Below are positions 41,573 to 50,313 of a stretch of DNA of 64,000 bases, piece after piece. This DNA is from Roseburia sp. Lineage in GTDB: Bacteria; Bacillota; Clostridia; Lachnospirales; Lachnospiraceae. Location of the stretch: assembly GCA_017937095.1 (NCBI GenBank), contig JAGBEG010000010.1, positions 186,001-250,000 on the forward strand, in the 5' to 3' direction. A program made the position numbers and the translations under genes. The notes beneath the pieces were generated by a model, which was not told the DNA's origin, ran no database searches, and saw only the letters and a list, made by a program, of their open reading frames with translations. The first letter of the stretch is position 1. The number at the start of each line of letters is the position of its first letter.

Positions 41573-42505
41573 ATGAGCAACACGAATGACCTGAGTAACC
41601 GCATCAATGATGCGTACAGCAAGTTGAGCAAAGGGCAGAAGCTGCTGGCAACTTATATCACGGACAATTACGATAAGGCGGTCTTCCTTACGGCGGCAAA
41701 GCTGGGGGAGGTAGTAGGCGTCAGTGAGTCTACCGTCGTGCGCTTTGCAACGCATCTTGGTTATAAGGGGTATCCTGAATTTCAGAGCGCGTTGGAGGAA
41801 CTCGTCCGCAACAAGCTCAATTCGATTCAACGCATGGAGGTTACATACGGCAGGATCAGCCAGTCAAAGATTCTGGAATCCGTTCTGAAATCGGATGCGG
41901 ACAAGATTCACTCCACGTTAGAGAAGATCGATCAGAACGCGTTTGAACTGGCGGTGGATACGATCCTGCACGCGAAGCATATCTATATTATCGGTATCCG
42001 CAGTTGTGCGCCGCTTGCGAGCTTTATGGCGTTCTATTTTACGCTGATGTTCCAGAATGTCCATCTGATCCAGACAAGCAGCTCGAGCGAGATTTTTGAG
42101 CAGATGGTGCGCATCAGCAAGGACGACGTTATCATAGGAATCAGTTTTCCACGCTATTCCATGCGGACCTTAAAGGCGATGGAGTTTGCAAATAACCGCA
42201 ATGCGAAGGTTATCACGCTCACAGACAGTGTCCATTCGCCGATGAACCTCTATTCTTCGTGTAATCTGATTGCAGACAGTGATATGGCGTCAATTGTAGA
42301 TTCACTTGTGGCGCCGCTTTCTGTCATCAATGCGCTGATCGTTGCGCTCTGCATGAAAAAGCAGGGAGAGGTGGCGCAGACACTGGAGATGCTTGAGGAC
42401 ATCTGGGATGAGTATCAGGTGTATGAGAATGATGAGATCAATTATATTGATGACTCCATAAAAATGCGTTACGGCAAGGTGGGAGATACCGATTTTCATG
42501 AGTAG
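41573..42505 (+). CDS. MurR/RpiR-family transcriptional regulator
   Basis: This 310-residue regulator has an N-terminal HTH (LTAAKLGEVVGVSESTVVRF) and a SIS sugar-isomerase-type domain (IYIIGIRSCAPLASFMAFYF; IGISFPRYSMRTLKAMEFA). Such proteins sense phosphosugars. A C-terminal extension of about 40 acidic residues (DIWDEYQVYENDEINYIDD) is unusual. GAGGAG precedes the ATG. A flavoprotein gene overlaps its last eight bases, so they share translation. Its target sugar pathway cannot be told from context. Confidence 0.9.
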   Translation: MSNTNDLSNRINDAYSKLSKGQKLLATYITDNYDKAVFLTAAKLGEVVGVSESTVVRFATHLGYKGYPEFQSALEELVRNKLNSIQRMEVTYGRISQSKILESVLKSDADKIHSTLEKIDQNAFELAVDTILHAKHIYIIGIRSCAPLASFMAFYFTLMFQNVHLIQTSSSSEIFEQMVRISKDDVIIGISFPRYSMRTLKAMEFANNRNAKVITLTDSVHSPMNLYSSCNLIADSDMASIVDSLVAPLSVINALIVALCMKKQGEVAQTLEMLEDIWDEYQVYENDEINYIDDSIKMRYGKVGDTDFHE

Positions 42506-43835
42506 AGTAATTGTAGTGGGCGGAGGACCGGCAGGAATGTTTGCGGCAATCGCGGCGGCGGAAAACGGACATGAGGTCACACTGCTTGAGAAGAATGAGA
42601 AGCTTGGCAAGAAGCTGTACATAACAGGAAAAGGACGATGTAATATCACGAATGCGGGAGATATAGACACGCTGTTTTCCAATGTCATGACAAATCCCAA
42701 GTTTTTATACAGCGCGTTCTATGATTATGACAATCAGCGCGTGATCGATTTCTTTGAACAGAACGGGCTTGCTACGAAGGTGGAGCGCGGCGGGCGGGTG
42801 TTTCCGGTGTCGGATCACTCGTCAGATGTAATTGCAGCATTGCAGCGCGTTTTGAAGGAAAAGCATGTTGCGGTCAGACTTTATACAGAGGTCAAGGAAC
42901 TTCTGACAGAGACAGATGCAGAACATGCAGGCGGCGGACAGGCAAAAAGCGGAGCCGGAGCAATAAACAGTGACGCGTGCAGGGCAGAACATGCAGGCGG
43001 CGGACAGGCAAAGCGCGCGCAAAGCCGTGTGACGGGCGTGCGGCTTGCCGACGGCACGCTTCTTACAGCGGATGCAGTGATTCTTGCGACCGGAGGCTTT
43101 TCTTACCAGACAACAGGCTCGACCGGGGACGGTTACCGTTTTGCAAGGGAAACGGGGCATACTGTGACAGAGATTCATCCGTCACTTGTGCCGTTTTGCG
43201 CAAAGGAAGATTATGTGAAGGAAATGCAGGGCCTTGCGCTTAAGAATGTCTGCGTGCGCATCCGGGACGGAAAGAAATTGCTTTACGAAGAGTTCGGCGA
43301 GATGCTTTTTACGCATTTCGGAGTCAGCGGTCCTTTGATGTTAAGTGCGAGTGCGGCGATAAGACCCGGACGCGTGGAAAAGGAACTTGCGATGGAAATC
43401 GATTTAAAGCCTGCTCTTTCGGAGGAACAACTGGATGCGCGTCTTCTGCGCGAGTTTGAGGCGGCAAAGAACAGGCAGTTCAAGAATGCCATCGGTCATC
43501 TGTTCCCGGCGAAAATGATACCGGTCATGCTTAAGCTTGGCGGAATCGATCCCGAGAAGAAGGTCAACGAGATCACAAGAGAGGAGCGTCTTGCCTTTAT
43601 CCGCCGGATGAAAGCGTTTCCGCTGACACTGTGCGGTCTGCGCGATTTCAAGGAGGCAATCATCACCCGCGGCGGCGTGAATGTCAGGGAGGTCAATCCT
43701 TCCACGATGGAATCAAAGCTGGTGGAAGGTCTGTATTTTAGCGGAGAACTGCTGGATCTTGACGCGATGACAGGCGGGTTTAATCTGCAGATCGCGTGGT
43801 CGACCGGGCATCTGGCGGGAAGCAGTGTAAGGTGA
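42498..43835 (+). CDS. HI0933/BaiN-type NAD(P)/FAD-dependent oxidoreductase
   Basis: This 445-residue flavoprotein of the HI0933 family has the FAD motif VIVVGGGPAGMFAAIAAAEN, the KLYITGKGRCNITNAGDI segment and the C-terminal GGFNLQIAWSTGHLAGSS. Homologues include BaiN-like reductases, but the physiological substrate is generally unknown. Near residues 141-172 it carries an insertion with two copies of AEHAGGGQAK that the family lacks. It overlaps the RpiR-type gene by eight bases. Confidence 0.88.
   Translation: MSRVIVVGGGPAGMFAAIAAAENGHEVTLLEKNEKLGKKLYITGKGRCNITNAGDIDTLFSNVMTNPKFLYSAFYDYDNQRVIDFFEQNGLATKVERGGRVFPVSDHSSDVIAALQRVLKEKHVAVRLYTEVKELLTETDAEHAGGGQAKSGAGAINSDACRAEHAGGGQAKRAQSRVTGVRLADGTLLTADAVILATGGFSYQTTGSTGDGYRFARETGHTVTEIHPSLVPFCAKEDYVKEMQGLALKNVCVRIRDGKKLLYEEFGEMLFTHFGVSGPLMLSASAAIRPGRVEKELAMEIDLKPALSEEQLDARLLREFEAAKNRQFKNAIGHLFPAKMIPVMLKLGGIDPEKKVNEITREERLAFIRRMKAFPLTLCGLRDFKEAIITRGGVNVREVNPSTMESKLVEGLYFSGELLDLDAMTGGFNLQIAWSTGHLAGSSVR
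42918..43013 (+). repeat. 30-bp direct repeats inside the HI0933-type gene
   Basis: The 30 bases at 42918-42947 recur at 42984-43013 with one difference; both encode AEHAGGGQAK. The 66-base period is in frame, so the repeat and its spacer look like an in-frame insertion in a surface loop. Confidence 0.85.
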
Positions 43836-43879
43836 ATGGATGTAATATGAATTTTTTTTGAGAAAGGGAAAATAATAGT

Positions 43880-44551
43880 ATGAGTATGAATATAGCGATA
43901 GACGGTCCGGCAGGCGCAGGGAAGAGTACGATTGCAAAGAGGCTTGCAAAGAATCTTGGATTCATTTATGTGGACACCGGGGCAATGTACCGCGCGATGG
44001 CGTATTATTTCCTGCAGAACGGGATCGCGGCGGATGATGAGGCGGCGATTGCGGCGGCATGTCCAAAGGTGGATGTGACGATTGCCTATGAGAACAGCGA
44101 ACAGCAGGTCATCTTAAACGGCGGCAATGTCAACGGCGTGATCCGTACCGAGGAGGTCGGCAATATGGCGTCCGCCACGAGCGTTTATCCGGTCGTGCGC
44201 GAAAAGCTGGTAGAACTGCAGAGACAGCTTGCAGCGCGCGCGGATGTGATCATGGACGGCAGGGATATCGGAACATGCGTGCTGCCGGATGCACAGGTGA
44301 AGATTTATCTGACGGCAAGCTCTGCGACCAGGGCGAAACGCAGATTTGACGAGCTTGTGGCAAAGGGGATTTCCTGCGACCTCACAGAGATTGAGCGCGA
44401 CATCATTGACAGGGATTACCGCGATATGCACCGTGAGACTTCCCCGTTAAAACAGGCGGACGACGCTGTGCTGGTTGACAGTTCTGCTATGGATATTGAT
44501 GAAGTCGTCGCGGCGATTACAAAGGTATACGAAAGAGCGATAAGTGCATAG
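43880..44551 (+). CDS. cmk: Cytidylate kinase
   Basis: This 223-residue CMP/dCMP kinase has the P-loop IAIDGPAGAGKSTIAKRL, GFIYVDTGAMYRAM, the NMP-binding MDGRDIGTCVLPDAQVKIYL and RDYRDMHRETSPLKQADDAV. It phosphorylates CMP. ATG 43886 is an alternative start two codons later (MNIAIDG). It is followed nine bases later by ispH and then rpsA, the standard Clostridia cluster. The Shine-Dalgarno (AAAGGGAAAA) is rather distant. Confidence 0.95.
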   Translation: MSMNIAIDGPAGAGKSTIAKRLAKNLGFIYVDTGAMYRAMAYYFLQNGIAADDEAAIAAACPKVDVTIAYENSEQQVILNGGNVNGVIRTEEVGNMASATSVYPVVREKLVELQRQLAARADVIMDGRDIGTCVLPDAQVKIYLTASSATRAKRRFDELVAKGISCDLTEIERDIIDRDYRDMHRETSPLKQADDAVLVDSSAMDIDEVVAAITKVYERAISA

Positions 44552-44560
44552 AGGTGCGGT

Positions 44561-45412
44561 ATGAATGTAATTTTGGCGAAAAACGCGGGTTTCTGCTTTG
44601 GCGTGAAGCGGGCAGTGGACACGGTGTATGAACAGCTTGGCGCAAATCATCCGATCTATACGTTCGGTCCCATCATTCACAACGAGGAGGTCGTGCGGGA
44701 TCTCGAGGAGCGGGGCGTTACGGTGATAAATGATATCGAGGAACTGGAACAGAAAGCGCCCGGAACAGTCATTATACGCGCCCACGGCGTGGAGAAGGGC
44801 GTGTGTGAGGAAATCAGACGGCGCGGCTTTTCCATTATTGACGCGACCTGTCCGTTTGTGCTGAAGATTCACCGGCTGGTGGAACGCTACAGCGGGGAGG
44901 GATGCCAGATCGTCATTGTCGGGAACGAGGATCACCCCGAGGTAAAGGGCATCAGAAGCTGGTCGGAAGCGCCGTGTACACGCGTGATTGCAAGCCGTGA
45001 GGACGCGCTTTCTTTTACAGCGGATCGCGGGAAAAAGGTATGTATTGTATCACAAACGACATTTAATTACAATAAATTTCAAGAATTAGTTGAAATTATA
45101 AAAGAAAAAGGTTATGATATAATTGTTTTAAATACAATCTGCAATGCCACGGAAGAACGACAGACGGAAGCCAGGGCAGTTGCGAAGCAGGTGGACGCCA
45201 TGATCGTCATCGGTGGCAGAAACAGCTCCAACACGCAGAAGCTATTTGAAATATGTAAAAACGAATGCAAAAATACTTACTATATACAAACTGTAAAGGA
45301 TTTGGATCTGGCGAAGCTGGAATCCGTCGATAACGTAGGTATTACCGCAGGGGCTTCTACCCCAAACAATATTATTGAGGAGGTTCAAAAGAATGTCAGA
45401 AATGAGCTTTGA
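44561..45412 (+). CDS. ispH: 4-hydroxy-3-methylbut-2-enyl diphosphate reductase
   Basis: This 283-residue IspH catalyses the last step of the MEP isoprenoid pathway with a [4Fe-4S] cluster. The cluster cysteines are Cys12 (AGFCFGV), Cys97 (DATCPFV) and Cys194 (TICNATEERQ). Other conserved parts are GPIIHNEEVV and TFNYNKFQELVEIIKEKG. It overlaps rpsA by 20 bases. Two stretches (about 45041-45140 and 45241-45302) are strikingly AT-rich with A/T-ending codons (TTA, CAA, ATA, AAA), unlike the rest of the gene. This might reflect local recombination with a low-GC relative. Confidence 0.95.
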   Translation: MNVILAKNAGFCFGVKRAVDTVYEQLGANHPIYTFGPIIHNEEVVRDLEERGVTVINDIEELEQKAPGTVIIRAHGVEKGVCEEIRRRGFSIIDATCPFVLKIHRLVERYSGEGCQIVIVGNEDHPEVKGIRSWSEAPCTRVIASREDALSFTADRGKKVCIVSQTTFNYNKFQELVEIIKEKGYDIIVLNTICNATEERQTEARAVAKQVDAMIVIGGRNSSNTQKLFEICKNECKNTYYIQTVKDLDLAKLESVDNVGITAGASTPNNIIEEVQKNVRNEL

Positions 45413-46514
45413 ACAAATGCTGGAAGAATCATTTAAAACAATAAGAAATGGAGAGGTAGTTGAGGGTACCGTTATCGATGTGAAACCTGATGAGATCGTT
45501 CTGAATATCGGCTACAAGTCAGACGGAATCATTACACGGAACGAATATACGAACGAAGCGAACGTTGATCTGACCACATTGGTATCTGTCGGCGACACCA
45601 TGGAAGCAAAGGTTTTAAAGGTAAACGATGGCGAAGGTCAGGTATTGCTGACGTACAAGCGTCTTGCTGCTGAGAAGGGAAGCAAGAGATTAGAGGAAGC
45701 GTTTGAGAACAAGGAAGTGCTGACTGCAAAGGTAACACAGGTATTAGATGGCGGTTTATGCGTCATTGTGGATGAGACGAGAGTCTTCATCCCGGCAAGC
45801 CTTGTATCTGATTCCTATGAGAAGGATCTTTCCAAGTACAAGGATCAGGAGATTGAGTTCGTAATCAGCGAGTTCAACCCGAAGCGCAGAAGAATCATCG
45901 GCGACAGAAAGCAGCTTCTTGTTGCGAAGAAGATGGAGCAGCAGAAAGAGCTGTTCGCAAGAATTAAGATCGGTGACGTATTAGAAGGTACGGTTAAGAA
46001 TGTAACGGATTTCGGTGCATTTATCGATCTGGGCGGCGCAGACGGTCTGCTTCACATCTCTGAGATGTCATGGGGCAGAGTGGAGAGCCCGAAGAAGGTA
46101 TTTTCTGTAGGCGACAATGTCAGAGTATTCATCAAGGACATCAATGAGAATAAGATTGCGCTCAGTATGAAGTTCCCGGCTGAGAATCCGTGGAACGGTG
46201 CGGCTGAGAAGTTTGCTGTCGGCAACGTTGTGACCGGTAAGGTGGCAAGAATGACAGACTTTGGCGCATTTGTTGAGCTGGCACCGGGCGTAGATGCACT
46301 TCTGCATGTATCCCAGATTTCCAAGGAGCATGTTGAGAAGCCGTCTGACGTATTGAAGGTAGGTCAGGAGATTGAGGCTAAGATCGTTGATTTCAACGAG
46401 GACGAGAAGAAGATCAGCCTGTCCATGAAGGCGCTGCTTGCTCCGGAAGAGGCAGAGTCTGACGCGGATGTCGCAGATGTTGACATTGAGGCAGTTGCAA
46501 ACGAAGAAGAATAA
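45393..46514 (+). CDS. rpsA: Ribosomal protein S1-like protein (four S1 domains)
   Basis: This 373-residue protein has four S1 domains, recognisable by [20 protein letters not shown], a second domain, [20 protein letters not shown] and [20 protein letters not shown], and ends with an acidic tail. Gram-negative S1 has six; four-domain versions are typical of Clostridia and may act on mRNA binding or translation. GAGGAGG (45377-45383) lies nine bases before the ATG at 45393 and inside ispH, so translation is coupled. In some Clostridia ispH and S1 are fused in one gene; here they are separate. Confidence 0.92.
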   Translation: MSEMSFEQMLEESFKTIRNGEVVEGTVIDVKPDEIVLNIGYKSDGIITRNEYTNEANVDLTTLVSVGDTMEAKVLKVNDGEGQVLLTYKRLAAEKGSKRLEEAFENKEVLTAKVTQVLDGGLCVIVDETRVFIPASLVSDSYEKDLSKYKDQEIEFVISEFNPKRRRIIGDRKQLLVAKKMEQQKELFARIKIGDVLEGTVKNVTDFGAFIDLGGADGLLHISEMSWGRVESPKKVFSVGDNVRVFIKDINENKIALSMKFPAENPWNGAAEKFAVGNVVTGKVARMTDFGAFVELAPGVDALLHVSQISKEHVEKPSDVLKVGQEIEAKIVDFNEDEKKISLSMKALLAPEEAESDADVADVDIEAVANEEE

Positions 46515-46546
46515 TTGATTCTTTTATCGAGACTGGTAAAGAGGTT

Positions 46547-46580
46547 AAATAGGCTTGCACATATGTGGAAGCCTATTTAT
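46547..46580 (+). terminator. Terminator-like hairpin after rpsA
   Basis: AAATAGGCTT (46547-46556) pairs perfectly with AAGCCTATTT (46569-46578). The following T-tract is poor (ATTTATA), so termination may be partial. Confidence 0.65.
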
Positions 46581-46583
46581 ATC

Positions 46584-46621
46584 GTATAGGGAAATACAGT
46601 TCGTATAGGAAAATACAGACC
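46584..46621 (+). repeat. 19-bp tandem direct repeat upstream of cheR
   Basis: CGTATAGG-AAATACAG occurs twice in tandem with a 19-base period (first copy with GGG, second with GGA). The core TATAGGAAATAC also appears in the dispersed repeats at 38434, 54152 and 63641. Confidence 0.6.
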
Positions 46622-46685
46622 ATGCGATTGAGGCATTTCGTGCACAATACGTGACAGGAGAAGTCACAGAACCGGGGGATGAAAT

Positions 46686-47471
46686 ATGCTGGAGAATGAT
46701 AATTACGAGAAATTCAAAAAAGATATTTTGGCGCTTTCAAAGATTGACCTCAATTCCTACAAAGAAAAGCAGATGCGGCGCAGAATCAATACGCTGATTA
46801 CCAAGAACAATATCAAGACCTATGATGAATATGTCGCATTGATTCGTAAGGATAAGGAGAAGTTCGATCAGTTCATCAATTTCCTGACGATCAATGTGTC
46901 GGAGTTCTACCGCAATCCGGATCAGTGGAAGATTCTGGAGAACGAGGTGTTTCCGTCGTTGATTCAGAAGTTCGGCAAGAACCTTAAGATATGGAGCGCA
47001 GCATGTTCGACAGGCGACGAGCCGTATTCGCTTGTTATGGCATTGTCAAGACATCTGCCGCTTGCCAACATCAGGATTATTGCAACGGATATTGATAAGC
47101 AGGTCATTGATACGGCACGTATGGGACTTTACAATGAGAAGAGTATTGCGGGCGTGCCGGATGACTTGAAGAGTAAGTACTTTACCAAGGTCGGAAGCTC
47201 TTACCAGATTTCGGATGAGATCAAGAAGCGCGTCGAGTTCAAGGAGCACGATCTGCTAAAAGATCCTTACCCGAGCGGATGTCATCTGATCGTGTGCAGG
47301 AATGTCGTGATTTATTTCACGGAGGAGGCGAAGGACGAAATTTATAAGAAGTTCCATCAGTCTCTTGTGCCGGGCGGTGCGCTTTTCATCGGAAGTACGG
47401 AGCAGATCATGAATTACCGCGAGATTGGATTTGACCGCAGCAAGTCATTTTTCTTCGAGAAGGCGAAGTAA
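46686..47471 (+). CDS. cheR: Chemotaxis receptor methyltransferase CheR
   Basis: This 261-residue CheR uses S-adenosylmethionine to methylate glutamates of chemoreceptors. The N-terminal helical domain (LNSYKEKQMRRRINTLI) is followed by a Rossmann domain with WSAACSTGDEPYSLVMAL, IIATDIDKQVI and VCRNVVIYFTEEAKDEIY. GGGGGATGAAAT precedes the ATG. It stands apart from other che genes, as often in Clostridia, but matches the MCP and CheW encoded about 6 kb upstream. Confidence 0.94.
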   Translation: MLENDNYEKFKKDILALSKIDLNSYKEKQMRRRINTLITKNNIKTYDEYVALIRKDKEKFDQFINFLTINVSEFYRNPDQWKILENEVFPSLIQKFGKNLKIWSAACSTGDEPYSLVMALSRHLPLANIRIIATDIDKQVIDTARMGLYNEKSIAGVPDDLKSKYFTKVGSSYQISDEIKKRVEFKEHDLLKDPYPSGCHLIVCRNVVIYFTEEAKDEIYKKFHQSLVPGGALFIGSTEQIMNYREIGFDRSKSFFFEKAK

Positions 47472-47607
47472 GCGGGTACATAGAAAACTGTTACTACATA
47501 AGACGGGATAGGCTGTCACATCAGGAATACTTTTTGTGGAGTGTTTCTGATGCGGCAGCCCTTTTTGAACGCTCTTTCAGACGCAAAGGGCTGCTTTCGG
47601 CTGCATC

Positions 47608-48714
47608 CTATTTGCGGTGCGTCTGGATTGCTGCAAGAAGGTGGACGATATACTGCCGCTGCATATCGAAAGAGCCTGCAAAAGCCTCCGATAATTCAAA
47701 ATAACTCTTTTTGGAGCGCACTTCCTCCCGGAACGCAGGTGTGAATAAGTCCTCGTACTGGGGGAGGAAAATGGCGTATTTCCGGTTGTAGCAGTTGGCG
47801 GCGGTCGCCTGAACGCGGTGTTCTTTATCGACGCTGGCAGCGATATCCTTGTGGATGGCGAGGTCTTCTCCGGGAAGATAGTAATAATTCTTCGGATTCC
47901 CGTAGAAGAAACGAAGCTCTCCCTCGAAGAGCCGTACCCGAAGCCGCGCCGTGCTGCCGCTCATGGACAGATAACAGTCGTCGTAGGAGACGGAGACGGG
48001 CTTTGGCACCGGATAGGCGAGCGTCAGGATAAAGTACAGTTCCTTGTTGCCGGATGCACCGTCCATGGAGGTGTATTCGCCCGCGTCCATGGAACAGAGG
48101 GTAAACGCTCCCGCCCACAATTCGCGGTAGGAGAGAATCGAAAGCAGTTTTGGCATATAGAGCACATCCTCGTAGTTGTGACCGCGCAGAAGCGCGAGCG
48201 CGTCCTTTGAGGGGGATTTCTTATACTCTTTATACACCTCGATCAGCTCGCCGCCCGAATAGGCGTCCGCGCGGTCGATTCCGAGGAAAAGTTCGACGGA
48301 TTTCTGCTTTAAGCTGGGAAGCCCGAAGAGAAATTTAAAGCGTGCAGTTTCCTTGTACAGATCGAGAAAATTGTGTGAGGCGAACGGGTCTTCTATCTGA
48401 TGCGTGACGCATTTTGCCTTAAGATATGGAATATCAAAGCCGATGCCGTTGAAGGAGAGAATTGTGGCATGGTTCGAGAGCAGCGCAGAGAATGCGCGCA
48501 GAAGCTCCGGTTCGTCGTCGGCATCTTCTGCGAAGAACTGATCCAGACAAAGTGTATCACCCTTCCTTGTGGCGCAGCCAATCAGATAAAGCTGTGTGCG
48601 CGCCGGGGAAAATCCGGTCGTCTCAATATCGAAAAAGATGGAATTTTCATTAAATTCGCGGTCTGTGACCGGATCGGAAAAGTCGAAAGGAAGTTCTTCA
48701 TGCCATGTGATCAT
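47608..48714 (-). CDS. RNase H-like 3'-5' exonuclease (YprB-type)
   Basis: This 368-residue protein has a DnaQ/RNase H-like fold with the acidic motifs FFDIETTGFSP, SFNGIGFDIPYLKAK and HNYEDVLYMPKLLS, as in YprB of B. subtilis. The C-terminal third is less conserved and lacks the TPR-type repeat of YprB. The substrate is not known; a role in nucleic-acid repair or tRNA turnover has been proposed for relatives. GAGGATAACGCA precedes the ATG on the minus strand. The nearest neighbour on its left is cheR (convergent), and rnfC diverges on its right. Confidence 0.82.
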   Translation of the reverse strand: MITWHEELPFDFSDPVTDREFNENSIFFDIETTGFSPARTQLYLIGCATRKGDTLCLDQFFAEDADDEPELLRAFSALLSNHATILSFNGIGFDIPYLKAKCVTHQIEDPFASHNFLDLYKETARFKFLFGLPSLKQKSVELFLGIDRADAYSGGELIEVYKEYKKSPSKDALALLRGHNYEDVLYMPKLLSILSYRELWAGAFTLCSMDAGEYTSMDGASGNKELYFILTLAYPVPKPVSVSYDDCYLSMSGSTARLRVRLFEGELRFFYGNPKNYYYLPGEDLAIHKDIAASVDKEHRVQATAANCYNRKYAIFLPQYEDLFTPAFREEVRSKKSYFELSEAFAGSFDMQRQYIVHLLAAIQTHRK

Positions 48715-48961
48715 TGCGTTATCCTCTTGAAATATATTTGTATTAATCCGCAGTGCGTCATTCGGGAGCCTGCGGCTTTCTTAATTATAATTATACCATA
48801 GAAACAGCCGCAGGAGTTGTGAAATATTTATCAAGAGGTATGTGAAAAAATACAAAAAATTAGCGCAATTTGTCTATGATTGTGATATAATTTACAAGAT
48901 AGGTATTCTATGACTTTCGACATGGAATATAATACAAATAAGAGAAAGTGGGGCACGAAAA

Positions 48962-50281
48962 ATGGGTTCAAAAACATTTAAAGGCGGCGTCCATCCTTAT
49001 GAAGGAAAGGAATTAGCGAAAGATCAGCCAATCGTAGAAGTTTTACCCAAGGGTGATCTGGTATATCCGCTGTCGCAGCATATCGGTGCGCCGGCCAGTC
49101 CGGTTGTAGCGGTAGGCGATAAGGTGTTGAAGGGACAGAAAATCGCAGAAGCAGGCGGTTTCGTATCATCACCGATCTATGCGTCGGCTTCCGGTACGGT
49201 CAAGGCGATTGAGCCGCGCCGCGTAGCTGTGGGCGACATGGTAAATTCCATCGTCATTGAGAATGACGGGGCGTTCGAGGAAGTGGAGTATACGCCATGT
49301 GATGATGTAACTGCACTTTCCAAAGAGGAGATTGTAAATAAGGTCAAAGAGGCAGGCGTCGTAGGTATGGGTGGCGCGGGCTTCCCGACGCATGTAAAAC
49401 TGTCTCCGAAGGAACCTGATAAGATTGAGTATGTCATTGCAAACTGTGCGGAGTGCGAGCCGTATCTTACGGCGGATTACCGCAGAATGCTGGAAAATCC
49501 GGAGGAACTGATCGGAGGTATGAAGATTATTCTTCAGCTTTTTGATCATGCAAAGGGCGTTCTGGGAATCGAGGACAACAAGCCTGACTGTATTGAGAAG
49601 TTAAGCGAGCTTGTCAAGGATGAGCCGCGCATCGAGGTGTGCGCGCTGCAGACGAAGTATCCGCAGGGTGGAGAGCGCCAGCTTATCTATGCGGTGACAG
49701 GTCGTGCGATCAATTCCAAGATGCTTCCGGCAGATGCGGGGTGTATCGTGGACAACGTAGAGACGATCATTGCGGTATATAACGCTGTGAAGCTTGGCAG
49801 ACCGGTGACGAACCGTATTTCTACCATTACAGGTGATGCGATTGCCAATCCAGGGAATTTCTTATACAGCATCGGCACGAATTATGCAGAGCTGGTCGAT
49901 GCGGCAGGCGGATTTAAGACGCAGCCCGAGAAGATTATTTCCGGCGGTCCGATGATGGGATTCGCGATGTTCGGACTGGATGTTCCGACGACGAAGACGT
50001 CTTCTTCCCTTCTGTGTCTGACAAAAGACGAGGTATCCCAGATTGAGCCATCCGCGTGTATCAACTGCGGACGCTGTGTCGAGGCATGTCCGGAGCAGCT
50101 CATCCCGTCGAGACTGGCGAAGTTCAGCAACAACGGTCTTTCGGCAGAGTTCGAGAAGTGGAACGGTCTTGAGTGCGTAGAGTGCGGAAGCTGCAGCTTT
50201 GTCTGTCCTGCGAGACGACAGCTTGCACAGTCGATCAAGACCATGAAGAAACAGGTACTTGCTGCAAAGCGTAAGAAATAA
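48962..50281 (+). CDS. rnfC: Rnf electron-transport complex subunit C
   Basis: This 439-residue subunit has a flavin/NADH-binding segment (GMGGAGFPTHVKLSPKEPDK; ANCAECEPYLTADYRRML) and two 4Fe-4S sites at the C-terminus (CINCGRCVEACPEQL; CVECGSCSFVCPARR). In Rnf it faces the cytosol and handles NAD+. It is first gene of rnfCDGEAB, the usual order. Upstream several TATAAT-like boxes exist (48885 region and 48925 region), but no clear -35 partner, so the promoter is not assigned. Confidence 0.95.
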   Translation: MGSKTFKGGVHPYEGKELAKDQPIVEVLPKGDLVYPLSQHIGAPASPVVAVGDKVLKGQKIAEAGGFVSSPIYASASGTVKAIEPRRVAVGDMVNSIVIENDGAFEEVEYTPCDDVTALSKEEIVNKVKEAGVVGMGGAGFPTHVKLSPKEPDKIEYVIANCAECEPYLTADYRRMLENPEELIGGMKIILQLFDHAKGVLGIEDNKPDCIEKLSELVKDEPRIEVCALQTKYPQGGERQLIYAVTGRAINSKMLPADAGCIVDNVETIIAVYNAVKLGRPVTNRISTITGDAIANPGNFLYSIGTNYAELVDAAGGFKTQPEKIISGGPMMGFAMFGLDVPTTKTSSSLLCLTKDEVSQIEPSACINCGRCVEACPEQLIPSRLAKFSNNGLSAEFEKWNGLECVECGSCSFVCPARRQLAQSIKTMKKQVLAAKRKK

Positions 50282-50313
50282 TTCAAAAAACAAAAAGAGA
50301 GAGGTGGATTATC

